From contig NZ_JAOCQE010000013.1 of NCBI RefSeq assembly GCF_025290915.1, forward strand, positions 1 through 61,694: DNA of 61,694 bases, written 5' to 3'. The notes beneath the pieces were generated by a model that did not search any database, was not told the origin of the DNA, and worked only from the letters and a program-made list of their open reading frames with translations. The position numbers and the translations under genes were made by a program. This document shows positions 1 through 12,171 of this stretch, piece after piece (the stretch's first letter is position 1; every line of letters begins with the position of its first letter). The DNA is from Streptomyces sp. 15-116A. GTDB lineage: Bacteria; Actinomycetota; Actinomycetes; Streptomycetales; Streptomycetaceae.

Positions 1-1751
<1,751 letters not shown>

Positions 1752-1754
1752 ACC

Positions 1755-2759
1755 TCAGTGCACGGGATCGGCGATGTGCTGGGTGCCGATCCGCTTGCGG
1801 AAGATCCAGTACGTCCAGCCCTGGTAGAGCAGGACGACCGGAGTGGCGATCACGGCCAGCCAGGTCATGATCTTCAGGGTGTAGGGGCTGGAGGAGGCGT
1901 TGGTGACGGTCAGGCTCCAGTCCGCGTTCAGGGTGGACGGCATGACGTTCGGGAACAGCGTCAGGAAGAGCATCGCCACGGCGGCCACGATGGTGACGCC
2001 GGAGAACGTGAACGACCATCCCTCGCGCCCCGCCCGGTTCGCCACCAGGGCCGCCACGAGCGCCGCCACGGCGACCACCAGCGCCACCAGGCTTGTGCCG
2101 TCCCCCTTGTCGGCCTGGGTCCAGAGCAGGAAGACCGCTGCCAGAACGGCGGTGACGAGCCCGACGCGGCCGGCCGTCGTCCGCGCCCGCTCCCGGATCT
2201 CCCCGACCGTCTTCAGCGCCGTGAACACCGCCCCGTGGAACGTGAACAGCGTCAGGGTGACCAGACCGCCCAGCAGTGCGTACGGGTTGAGCAGCTCCCA
2301 GACGCTCCCCACGTACTCGAAGTCCGCGTCGATCTTCACTCCGCGCACGATGTTCCCGAAGGCCACGCCCCACAGGAACGCCGGGATCAGCGAGGTCCAG
2401 AAGATCGCGGTCTCCCACCTGCGCTGCCAGCTCTCCTCCGGCCGCTTGGCCCGGTACTCGAAGGCGACGCCCCGGATGATCAGGCAGATCAGGATGGCGA
2501 GCAGCGGCAGATAGAAGCCGGAGAACAGCGTGGCGTACCACTCGGGGAAGGCGGCGAAGGTCGCCCCGCCGGCGGTGAGCAGCCACACCTCGTTGCCGTC
2601 CCAGACCGGTCCGATGGTGTTGATGAGCACCCGCTTCTCGGCGCGGTCGCGGGCCAGCAGCCGGGTGAGGATCCCGACTCCGAAGTCGAAGCCCTCCAGG
2701 AAGAAGTAACCGGTCCACAGGACCGCGATCAGGACGAACCAGACGTCGTGCAGTTCCAT
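1755..2759 (-). CDS. cydB: Cytochrome bd ubiquinol oxidase subunit II
   Basis: Membrane subunit that pairs with CydA in the high-affinity terminal oxidase. The 334-aa product is polytopic and has the family N-terminus (LHDVWFVLIAVLWTGYFFLE) and the conserved GFDFGVG and GPVWDGNEVWL segments. It starts with ATG 20 nt after cydA and ends 3 nt before the most upstream possible cydCD start, so the three genes form one operon, presumably controlled from the Rex site before cydA. Confidence 0.96.
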   Translation of the reverse strand: MELHDVWFVLIAVLWTGYFFLEGFDFGVGILTRLLARDRAEKRVLINTIGPVWDGNEVWLLTAGGATFAAFPEWYATLFSGFYLPLLAILICLIIRGVAFEYRAKRPEESWQRRWETAIFWTSLIPAFLWGVAFGNIVRGVKIDADFEYVGSVWELLNPYALLGGLVTLTLFTFHGAVFTALKTVGEIRERARTTAGRVGLVTAVLAAVFLLWTQADKGDGTSLVALVVAVAALVAALVANRAGREGWSFTFSGVTIVAAVAMLFLTLFPNVMPSTLNADWSLTVTNASSSPYTLKIMTWLAVIATPVVLLYQGWTYWIFRKRIGTQHIADPVH

Positions 2760-2779
2760 GACGGTGCAGCTCCCTCGGC

Positions 2780-4285
2780 CTAGTACGAGAAGGCCATCGG
2801 CTTGTCGGCGTCACGGAGATCGCCGCCGAGCTTCGTGGGCGGGTTGAGGTCGTTCTCGGTGAGCTCGGGCGGGCCCGCCTTGACGTACTTGGCGAGCAGC
2901 TTGACCTCGATGACGGCCAACGCGGCGTACAGCGCGGTGAAGACGGACATGGAGGTGATGACCTCGGCCGTGGAGACACCGGGGGAGACGGCGTCCCGGG
3001 TCTGCATCACGCCGTAGACGACCCAGGGCTGCCGGCCCATCTCGGTGAAGATCCAGCCCCATGAGTTGGCGATCAGTGGGAAGCCCATCGTCCACAGCGC
3101 CAGCAGCCAGTACAGCCGGCTCAGCCTGGTACCGAGCGGCTTCTTCAGCAGCACCAGATGCGGCACCTCGTCCTCGCCGGTGCGGTAGGCGGCCGGCAGC
3201 AGGAACTTCTTCCTGGTGAGCCACAGTCCCAGCAGGCCGAGGGAGAGGGACGCCATGCCGAAGCCGATCATCCAGCGGAAGCCCCAGTAGGCGACGGGCA
3301 CGATGGGCTTGTAGTCGCCGGGGCCGAACTTCTCCTGGAGGGCCTCATTGGTGTCGTTGATGCCGGGCACGTACGACTCGAAGTCGCTGTGGGCGAGGAA
3401 GGACAGCAGACCCGGGATCTCCAGGGCGACCTTGTTGTGCCCCTTGTCGACGTCCCCGTACGCGAACACGGAGAAGGGCGCGGGCTTCTCGCCGTCCCAC
3501 AGCGCCTCGGCGGCGGCCATCTTCATCGGCTGCTGCTCGTACATGACCTTGCCGAGGGTGTCGCCGCTGATGGCGGTGAACAGGCCGCCCACCGCAAGGG
3601 TGACCAGGCCGAGCCGCAGCGAGGTCCGCATCACCGGGATGTGCTTCTTGCGCATCAGGTGGAAGGCGGCGATGCCGACCATGAAGGCGCCGCCGGTGAG
3701 GAAGGCCGCCGAGAAGCTGTGGAAGACCTGGTTGAGGGTGGTGTTCTGGGTGAGCACCAGCCAGAAGTCCGTGAGCTCGGCGCGGCCCTTCTCCTCGTTG
3801 ATCCGGTAGCCGACAGGGTGCTGCATCCAGGAGTTGGCCGCGAGGATGAAGTACGCCGAGAGCAGGGTGCCGATCGAGACCATCCAGATGCAGGCCAGGT
3901 GGATCTTCTTGGGCAGCTTGTCCCATCCGAAGATCCACAGGCCGATGAAGGTGGACTCGAAGAAGAAGGCGATCAGCGCCTCGAAGGCGAGCGGAGCGCC
4001 GAAGACGTCACCGACGAACCGCGAGTAGTCGGACCAGTTCATGCCGAACTGGAACTCCTGCACGATGCCGGTGACCACACCCATCGCGATGTTGATCAGG
4101 AAAAGCTTGCCCCAGAACTTGGTCGCCCTGAGGTACTTCTCCTTCTCCGTGCGCACCCACGCGGTCTGCAGTCCGGCGGTGAGGGCGGCCAGCGAGATCG
4201 TCAGGGGAACGAAGAGGAAGTGGTAGACGGTCGTGATGCCGAACTGCCATCGCGCCAGGGTTTCCGGCGCCAGAGCCAGGTCCAC
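2780..4285 (-). CDS. cydA: Cytochrome bd ubiquinol oxidase subunit I
   Basis: Quinol-oxidising, haem-bearing subunit of cytochrome bd, used at low oxygen. The 501-aa protein has the conserved N-terminal ARWQFGITTVYHFLFVPLTI with its haem-ligand His, the GRQPWVVYG segment and multiple membrane helices. The GTG start at 4285 has an AAGGAG ribosome site about 8 nt upstream. A Rex operator lies 23-38 bp upstream, so the operon should be repressed when the NADH/NAD+ ratio is low. Confidence 0.97.
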   Translation of the reverse strand: MDLALAPETLARWQFGITTVYHFLFVPLTISLAALTAGLQTAWVRTEKEKYLRATKFWGKLFLINIAMGVVTGIVQEFQFGMNWSDYSRFVGDVFGAPLAFEALIAFFFESTFIGLWIFGWDKLPKKIHLACIWMVSIGTLLSAYFILAANSWMQHPVGYRINEEKGRAELTDFWLVLTQNTTLNQVFHSFSAAFLTGGAFMVGIAAFHLMRKKHIPVMRTSLRLGLVTLAVGGLFTAISGDTLGKVMYEQQPMKMAAAEALWDGEKPAPFSVFAYGDVDKGHNKVALEIPGLLSFLAHSDFESYVPGINDTNEALQEKFGPGDYKPIVPVAYWGFRWMIGFGMASLSLGLLGLWLTRKKFLLPAAYRTGEDEVPHLVLLKKPLGTRLSRLYWLLALWTMGFPLIANSWGWIFTEMGRQPWVVYGVMQTRDAVSPGVSTAEVITSMSVFTALYAALAVIEVKLLAKYVKAGPPELTENDLNPPTKLGGDLRDADKPMAFSY

Positions 4286-4307
4286 GTCGTCACTCCTTAC
4301 CCGCGCT

Positions 4308-4323
4308 TGTGAACGCGTTCACA
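4308..4323. promoter_or_regulatory. Rex operator
   Basis: TGTGAACGCGTTCACA, a perfect 16-bp palindrome matching the actinobacterial redox-repressor Rex consensus. A CATAAT -10-like box for cydA lies at 4339-4334 on the minus strand, so the operator sits over the expected transcription start. Confidence 0.9.
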
Positions 4324-4389
4324 TTCACAAGCAATTATGACCTACCGCTTTTCGCACCAGGAAGGGGGGTCCCTTGTGACGTCAATCCC

Positions 4390-4418
4390 TTGGCAAAAAC
4401 TTCAACAGAATGTTGAAT
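4390..4418 (+). promoter_or_regulatory. Candidate promoter overlapped by an inverted repeat; leaderless start
   Basis: TTGGCA (4390-4395), a 17-bp spacer and TTGAAT (4413-4418) precede an ATG at 4427, which would place the transcript start at or next to the start codon. The perfect inverted repeat TTCAACA-GAA-TGTTGAA (4401-4417) covers the -10 region and looks like a repressor site. The regulator is unknown. Confidence 0.5.
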
Positions 4419-4426
4419 TCACGGCC

Positions 4427-4807
4427 ATGAGCACACGCATCCGCATCTCATGGCCCGCAGGGCACCTCACCGCGACGCTCTCCGACACTCCCACCACACA
4501 GGCCCTTGCGAAGGCACTGCCGCTCGCCTCCACCGCCCGGACCTGGGGCGAGGAGGTGTACTTCGACACCGGTGTGGCTGTTTCACGTGAAACGGACGCA
4601 CAGCAGGTCGTCGAGCCCGGCACGGTCGCCTTCTGGACCGACGGCGACGCCCTCGCGCTCCCCTACGGGCCCACACCGATCTCCCGCGGCGACGAATGCC
4701 GCCTGGCGAGCCCGTGCAACGTCCTGGGCCGGATCGACGACGACCCCCGCCTGCTCGCGACCGTCCGCGACGGCGACCCCATACGCGTGGAGCCGGCCGA
4801 CGACTGA
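4427..4807 (+). CDS. Cyclophilin-like fold protein
   Basis: The 126-aa protein resembles the small bacterial cyclophilin-like family (TM1367/DUF369 type): a beta-rich N-terminus, a central GEEVYFDT segment, then AFWTDGDALALPYGPTPISRGDE and a late ASPCNVLGRI. The biochemical role of this family is not established; peptidyl-prolyl isomerase activity should not be assumed. The frame stays open upstream to 4337, but ATG 4427 matches the N-terminus of the fold and sits right behind a candidate promoter with no leader. A perfect parS lies in frame at 4580-4593 and is translated Val-Ser-Arg-Glu-Thr. Confidence 0.7.
   Translation: MSTRIRISWPAGHLTATLSDTPTTQALAKALPLASTARTWGEEVYFDTGVAVSRETDAQQVVEPGTVAFWTDGDALALPYGPTPISRGDECRLASPCNVLGRIDDDPRLLATVRDGDPIRVEPADD
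4580..4593. promoter_or_regulatory. parS: parS site (perfect), inside coding region
   Basis: Perfect GTTTCACGTGAAAC inside the cyclophilin-like gene, read in frame as part of V-S-R-E-T. Confidence 0.92.
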
Positions 4808-4846
4808 GTCGCCGACCGGCTCCGCTCTCTCCGTCGGACCGACGGA

Positions 4847-5926
<1,080 letters not shown>

Positions 5927-6367
5927 CGCAGTCCTCCTCGAGAAGACCGGCGGCCCATGACCGCCGCCGACATCAATACTGCTCACCTTATGAGGATTCC
6001 GTGCGGCTGCGTAGAGCGGCGGCGAGGACAGGGAAGCGAGGTCCCACCCGTCACAGGGGCAACACGGGCAACATCGCCCGTAGGCGCATGAAAGGCGTGC
6101 GCCGCGGGGGCGCGTCGCACATATATCTACGCGCCGGTGGCTCGCGCCGTAGCGCGCATCACCCGTGCAGGTGAGTTGAGACCTCTTCGCAACATCGCCG
6201 CCGCGACAGGCCCGCATGCACCGACACACCAGGTCCTGGCATGGAAGCGCTCAACACCCTTGCTATCCAAGGGAATTCATCATCGATGATCATGCAGAAA
6301 CGTGCCTGTCAACGCCTGCATATGCGTCCGCCCTACCCCACCTCATGAGCCCTACTATCGGCTCGCC
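5927..6367. other. Divergent intergenic region with operator-like palindrome
   Basis: About 440 bp between the aminotransferase and the LacI-family gene, holding both promoters. A perfect 12-bp palindrome ATCATCGATGAT lies at 6279-6290. A TACTAT box (6353-6358) ends 9 nt before the LacI ATG, so that transcript may be leaderless. No further gene is seen. Confidence 0.5.
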
Positions 6368-7480
6368 ATGACAGCAGCAGGGAAGCACCAGGTGAGCCGC
6401 GCGGAAACCTCACGCCGAGGCAGCCGGCCGGGTCGAGCGGGCATCAGGGACGTGGCCGCCGCCGCCGGAGTCTCCATCACAACCGTCTCCGACGCCCTCA
6501 ACGGCAAGGGCCGGCTCCCGGACGCCACCCGCCGGCACGTCCGCGAGGTCGCCGACCGGCTGGGCTACCGGCCCTCGGCCGCCGCCCGTACGCTCCGCAC
6601 CGGCAAATCGGGCCTCATCGGCCTGACGGTGACGACATACGGGGATGAACCTTTCACCTTCACCGAGTTCGCGTACTTCGCGGAGATGGCGCGCGCCGCC
6701 ACCTCCGCCGCGCTGGCCCGCGGCTACGCCCTCGTCATCCTGCCCGCGACCTCCCGCCACGACGTGTGGTCCAACGTCGCCCTGGACGGCACGGTCGTCA
6801 TCGACCCCTCCGACCAGGACCCGGTCGTCAGCGAACTGGTCCGGCAGGGCTTACCGGTCGTCTCCGACGGGCGCCCGGCCGGCGCCCTGCCGGTCACCGC
6901 CTGGGTCGACAACGATCACGAGGCCGCGGTCCTCGGCATCCTCGACCATCTCGCCGACGCCGGCGCCCGCCGCATCGGCCTGCTGACCGGGACCACGACC
7001 GACACGTACACCCATCTCTCGACGACCGCGTATCTGCGCTGGTGCGAGCGCGTCGGCCAGGATCCGGTGTACGAGTCCTATCCGGCGCACGATCCGTGCG
7101 CGGGCGCCGTCGCCGCCGACCGGCTGCTCGCCCGCCCCGACCGCCCCGACGCCGTCTACGGCCTGTTCGACCCGAACGGCACCGACCTGCTCGCCGCCGC
7201 CCGCCGCTACGGATTGCGCGTCCCGGACGACCTGCTCCTCGTGTGCTGCAGCGAGTCCACCGTCTACGCCAACACCGAGCCGCCCATCACGACGCTCTCC
7301 CTCAAACCGCGCCGCATCGGCACGGCGGTCGTCCAGCTGCTCATCGACGCCATCGAGGGGGTCGAGTCCGACCACCCGGTGGAGCAGGTGATACCGACCG
7401 AGCTGATCGTGCGCACGTCGTCCCAGCGGCGTCCCCCGCGGACGACGGTCAGCCCGCCGAGGTCGCCGGAGGGTGCCTGA
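6368..7480 (+). CDS. LacI-family transcriptional regulator (contains a TTA codon)
   Basis: The 370-aa DNA-binding repressor has the LacI helix-turn-helix at residues ~24-70 (IRDVAAAAGVSITTVSDALN, then RLGYRPSAAARTLR) followed by a periplasmic-binding-like sensor domain. The ligand cannot be told from sequence. Residue 162 (positions 6851-6853) is a TTA leucine codon, so translation should depend on the bldA tRNA and be delayed until differentiation. An in-frame upstream start at 6302 exists, but ATG 6368 fits the family N-terminus better. Confidence 0.88.
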   Translation: MTAAGKHQVSRAETSRRGSRPGRAGIRDVAAAAGVSITTVSDALNGKGRLPDATRRHVREVADRLGYRPSAAARTLRTGKSGLIGLTVTTYGDEPFTFTEFAYFAEMARAATSAALARGYALVILPATSRHDVWSNVALDGTVVIDPSDQDPVVSELVRQGLPVVSDGRPAGALPVTAWVDNDHEAAVLGILDHLADAGARRIGLLTGTTTDTYTHLSTTAYLRWCERVGQDPVYESYPAHDPCAGAVAADRLLARPDRPDAVYGLFDPNGTDLLAAARRYGLRVPDDLLLVCCSESTVYANTEPPITTLSLKPRRIGTAVVQLLIDAIEGVESDHPVEQVIPTELIVRTSSQRRPPRTTVSPPRSPEGA

Positions 7481-7864
7481 CCGAGGACGTCTCCGGAGGA
7501 GGGGCGACGGGCTCCCGGAGGGGCGGAGCCCTTCGCCCGTGATCGCCTCCCGCGGCGGAGCCGTCGCTTCCGGAGAGTGAAGCGGCGACACTTCCGCGCC
7601 ACTCCTCCGGGGGAACGGGACGCACGCCCGAAGAAACCAGCCCGCTCCCGCGCGAAGCGACCGGAGCAGGGATGCCCGTATGGCGGTCGAAGCCCGGCGC
7701 AAACGGGGCGAAAGCCGCGGTGAACTGGAGTCTTGCTCTGATTCACCACCCCTGGGTCATCACATGGCGCGATCCGCATTCCTATGATGGGCCCACGACA
7801 CCGCGGGCCGCTGCGACCAGGCAGTCCGATGCGGTGCAGATGCGGCGCGATGGTGGAGGGGTCG
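7481..7864. other. Intergenic stretch with terminator-like hairpin
   Basis: About 380 bp after the LacI-family gene. A hairpin GGCGAcGGGCTC/GAGCCCtTCGCC lies at 7503-7537 and probably ends the upstream transcript. The rest should contain the promoter of the phosphoesterase; no other gene is supported. Confidence 0.4.
7503..7537 (+). terminator. Candidate terminator after LacI-family gene
   Basis: Interrupted 11-bp stem (GGCGA plus GGGCTC arms) with an 11-nt loop, 23 nt after the stop codon, without a U tract. Confidence 0.4.
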
Positions 7865-8941
7865 ATGACTCAGGGGGCCGGTCAGGGACCCGAGGTGGAG
7901 CGGACGGCGACGCTGCGCGACTTCCGGGTACCCGCGTACGTCCACGAGACCGGTCCGTACGCGCACAGCACCCACCCCGGCGACGTGGCCCCGCCGGCCG
8001 AGGAGACGTATCCGGAGGGATACACACCCACTCAGCGGGACCTCCCCGTCATCAATCGGGGTGACACTGTTCAGGTGACCGTCGATCCCACGTCCGTCCC
8101 CGCCCCGCAGCCGGCCACCGGCCCCGGCCCGCTCTACGTGGTCGGCGACGTCCACGGCTATCTCGACGAGCTGGTGGCGGCCCTCCAGGAGAAGGGCCTC
8201 ATCGACTCCGCCGGCCAGTGGTGCGCGGGCACCGCGCGGCTGTGGTTCCTCGGCGACTTCACCGACCGCGGCCCGGACGGCATCGGCGTCATCGATCTGG
8301 TGATGCGCCTGTCCGCCGAGGCCGCCGCGGCCGGCGGCTACTGCAAGGCGCTGATGGGCAACCACGAGCTGCTGCTGCTCGGCGCCAAGCGGTTCGGCGA
8401 CACCCCCGTCAACTCGGGCGCGGGCACCGCCACCTTCCAGGCGGCCTGGCTGCTCAACGGCGGCCAGAAGACGGACATGGACCGCCTCCAGGACCACCAC
8501 CTGCAGTGGATGGCCCGCCTGGACGCCGTCGAGGAGGTCGACGGCCATCTGCTGCTGCACTCCGACACCACCGCCTACCTCGACTACGGCCGGTCCATCG
8601 AAGAGGTCAACGACACCGTCCGCGAGACGCTCACCCGCAACGACGCCGACGAAGTCTGGGACCTGTTCCGCAAGTTCACCAAGCGGTTCTCCTTCCGCGA
8701 CGAAGGCGGCGCCGACGCGGTGCGCTCCCTTCTCGATACGTACGGCGGCACCCGCGTCGTTCACGGGCACAGCCCCATTCCGTATCTGCTGGGCGAGGTC
8801 GGCTCCGAGGACGGGGAGGACGACACCGGTCCCGTGGTCGAGGGACCGCATGTCTACGCCGACGGACTGGCCATCGCGATGGACGGCGGCGTGACGATGG
8901 CCGGAAAGCTGCTGGTCCAGCAACTGCCGCTCGCCATGTGA
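7865..8941 (+). CDS. Calcineurin-like metallophosphoesterase
   Basis: The 358-aa protein has the full metal-binding signature of PPP-type phosphoesterases: GDVHG (~residue 98), GDFTDRG, GNHE, and a late VHGHSP. It is therefore a dinuclear-metal phosphatase; protein and dinucleotide substrates are both possible. The first ~90 residues are hydrophilic and not part of the domain. ATG 7865 is the chosen start; the frame continues upstream to 7784 without clear support. It is a single gene, with the next gene 184 bp downstream. Confidence 0.85.
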   Translation: MTQGAGQGPEVERTATLRDFRVPAYVHETGPYAHSTHPGDVAPPAEETYPEGYTPTQRDLPVINRGDTVQVTVDPTSVPAPQPATGPGPLYVVGDVHGYLDELVAALQEKGLIDSAGQWCAGTARLWFLGDFTDRGPDGIGVIDLVMRLSAEAAAAGGYCKALMGNHELLLLGAKRFGDTPVNSGAGTATFQAAWLLNGGQKTDMDRLQDHHLQWMARLDAVEEVDGHLLLHSDTTAYLDYGRSIEEVNDTVRETLTRNDADEVWDLFRKFTKRFSFRDEGGADAVRSLLDTYGGTRVVHGHSPIPYLLGEVGSEDGEDDTGPVVEGPHVYADGLAIAMDGGVTMAGKLLVQQLPLAM

Positions 8942-9124
8942 ACGTTCACCGGATGCTGCTTCCACGGCCCCGTTCCATGGCTGTGCGGCGCGAATTTCGG
9001 TAAACCCCCTGTCACCACGCGCCGTCGCCGCTCTACCATCGGCTTATCCGTAGCAGGCTCCCCTCCGTTTCTGCCCGACGGCTCGTCAGCATGCCGAGCC
9101 CCAAGCCCTACGGAGCATCGGGGG

Positions 9125-10006
9125 ATGCACATGAACAGCGTTCCGCAGCACCTGCTGAGCGAGGACCGCCAGGAATACGAGCGGATTCTCGATGAGGCGC
9201 TGCGCTCCGCACCACACCGCCCGGAACTCGCCGCTGTCGGACAGCGGCTCAACCCCGAACAACTGCGCACCATGGCGCTGGGCGCCACCGCGATCATCAC
9301 GGCGGCCGCGGCGACCGAGTACCAGCACTATGTGAAGGTCCGTGAGGAACTGCGCCGGCCGCCGGTGACGGCCGACCCGGCCGTCCGTGACTCCGGCTCC
9401 GCCTCCGCCTCGGCTGAGCACGGCACGAACGCGGTGGGGCTCGCCGGCGCCATGGGCGAGGTGGCCGAGGCCGCCGGAGCCGGAGTCGTCGCCGTGGTCG
9501 CCGTCCTGGCTCCGGTGCTGGCCGGGACCGCGGCAGCGATCTTCCTGCTCGTCGGCTACGTCCTGCGGATGCTCGACCCGAACGCCGCGTTCGCCCAGAC
9601 CATGCTCACCACGGGCTGGGTGTTCGGCGCCGTGACGGCGGTCGCCATCCTCGTCGCCGCGGTCGGACTGCTGCTCACCGCCCTGCGCAACAAGCCGTCC
9701 GCGCAGGGCGGGCCCTACTCGGAAGCCGACGGAGAACTGACTCGTGCCAGGGAGGCCTGGCGCGAGGCTCTGCTGGAACGCGGCATACTCCCGTTCCTGC
9801 GGGACGCCCTCGCCGAGCCCGGAGCGGCCACTCTGCACCGTACGGCGGCACCGTCCGCCCCCACCAGCCGCATCCCGCACCTCGGCTACGACCGCCCCGG
9901 CTTCACCAGCCCCGACGAAGGCCCGGCCCGCGGCCCCCGGCCCAGCTATTCCAGCCCGGACTACACCAGCCCGGACTTCGGAGGCCCGGAACACCAGCCG
10001 GACTGA
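9125..10006 (+). CDS. Conserved membrane protein of unknown function
   Basis: The 293-aa protein has a soluble N-terminal ~90 residues, an Ala/Gly-rich segment, two strongly hydrophobic stretches (about residues 119-150 and 160-185), then a cytoplasmic-looking region rich in charged residues and a C-terminal tail with repeated Ser-Pro-Asp motifs. I recognise no catalytic motif. An alternative ATG two codons downstream (9131) has GGGGGA placed as ribosome site. It converges on thiC, with a strong hairpin between them. Confidence 0.75.
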   Translation: MHMNSVPQHLLSEDRQEYERILDEALRSAPHRPELAAVGQRLNPEQLRTMALGATAIITAAAATEYQHYVKVREELRRPPVTADPAVRDSGSASASAEHGTNAVGLAGAMGEVAEAAGAGVVAVVAVLAPVLAGTAAAIFLLVGYVLRMLDPNAAFAQTMLTTGWVFGAVTAVAILVAAVGLLLTALRNKPSAQGGPYSEADGELTRAREAWREALLERGILPFLRDALAEPGAATLHRTAAPSAPTSRIPHLGYDRPGFTSPDEGPARGPRPSYSSPDYTSPDFGGPEHQPD

Positions 10007-10041
10007 CCGGAACAGCGGCGGCACGGACAAGGCGACCGCGC

Positions 10042-10078
10042 CGCCGGACGGCCGGCTCGGGCGACCGGCCGTCCGGCG
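10042..10078. terminator. Bidirectional terminator between membrane protein gene and thiC
   Basis: Perfect 14-bp stem CGCCGGACGGCCGG with a 9-nt loop between two convergent genes. There is no U tract, as is common in Streptomyces. Confidence 0.7.
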
Positions 10079-10119
10079 ACCCCCCGCGGGGACGTCGCCG
10101 GCGTGCTCCGCCGCCGGGG

Positions 10120-11940
<1,821 letters not shown>

Positions 11941-11990
11941 TTACCCGGTAACAGGTTCGGCGGTCGACGCAGCGGTATCCGTCTGCCGAC

Positions 11991-12004
11991 GTTTCATGTG
12001 AAAC
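11991..12004. promoter_or_regulatory. parS: parS-like site (1 mismatch) in riboswitch arm
   Basis: GTTTCATGTGAAAC differs from parS by C to T at position 7. It is transcribed as part of the thiC TPP riboswitch. Confidence 0.7.
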
Positions 12005-12023
12005 ATCACTCGCGATGGGTGAT

Positions 12024-12037
12024 GTTTCATGTGAAAC
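12024..12037. promoter_or_regulatory. parS: parS-like site (1 mismatch) in riboswitch arm, second copy
   Basis: Same variant GTTTCATGTGAAAC, in the same orientation, 33 bp from the first copy. The flanks are also complementary, so the two copies can pair into one long RNA stem. Confidence 0.7.
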
Positions 12038-12108
12038 ATCGCTGGGACGGAGGTCAGCGCCCTCTCAGCCCGGTGCTCCGAGCTCCCGCGTGTACAAAAG
12101 GTGCCCCC

Positions 12109-12136
12109 ACGCTAGCGTCAATCCTGGCGCGGTGAA
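12109..12136 (-). promoter_or_regulatory. Candidate thiC promoter
   Basis: Minus-strand TTCACC (12136-12131), 16-bp spacer and TAGCGT (12114-12109). The start would fall about 10 nt before the riboswitch. Confidence 0.4.
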
Positions 12137-12171
12137 CAGAGGGCCCCCCTCGTTCTTGCGATGATCGGTCG

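Noticed and set aside
8938..8949. GTGAACGTTCAC palindrome as a second Rex site
   Set aside because: Spacing between half-sites is 2 bp, not the 4 bp of the Rex consensus, and it spans a stop codon rather than a promoter.
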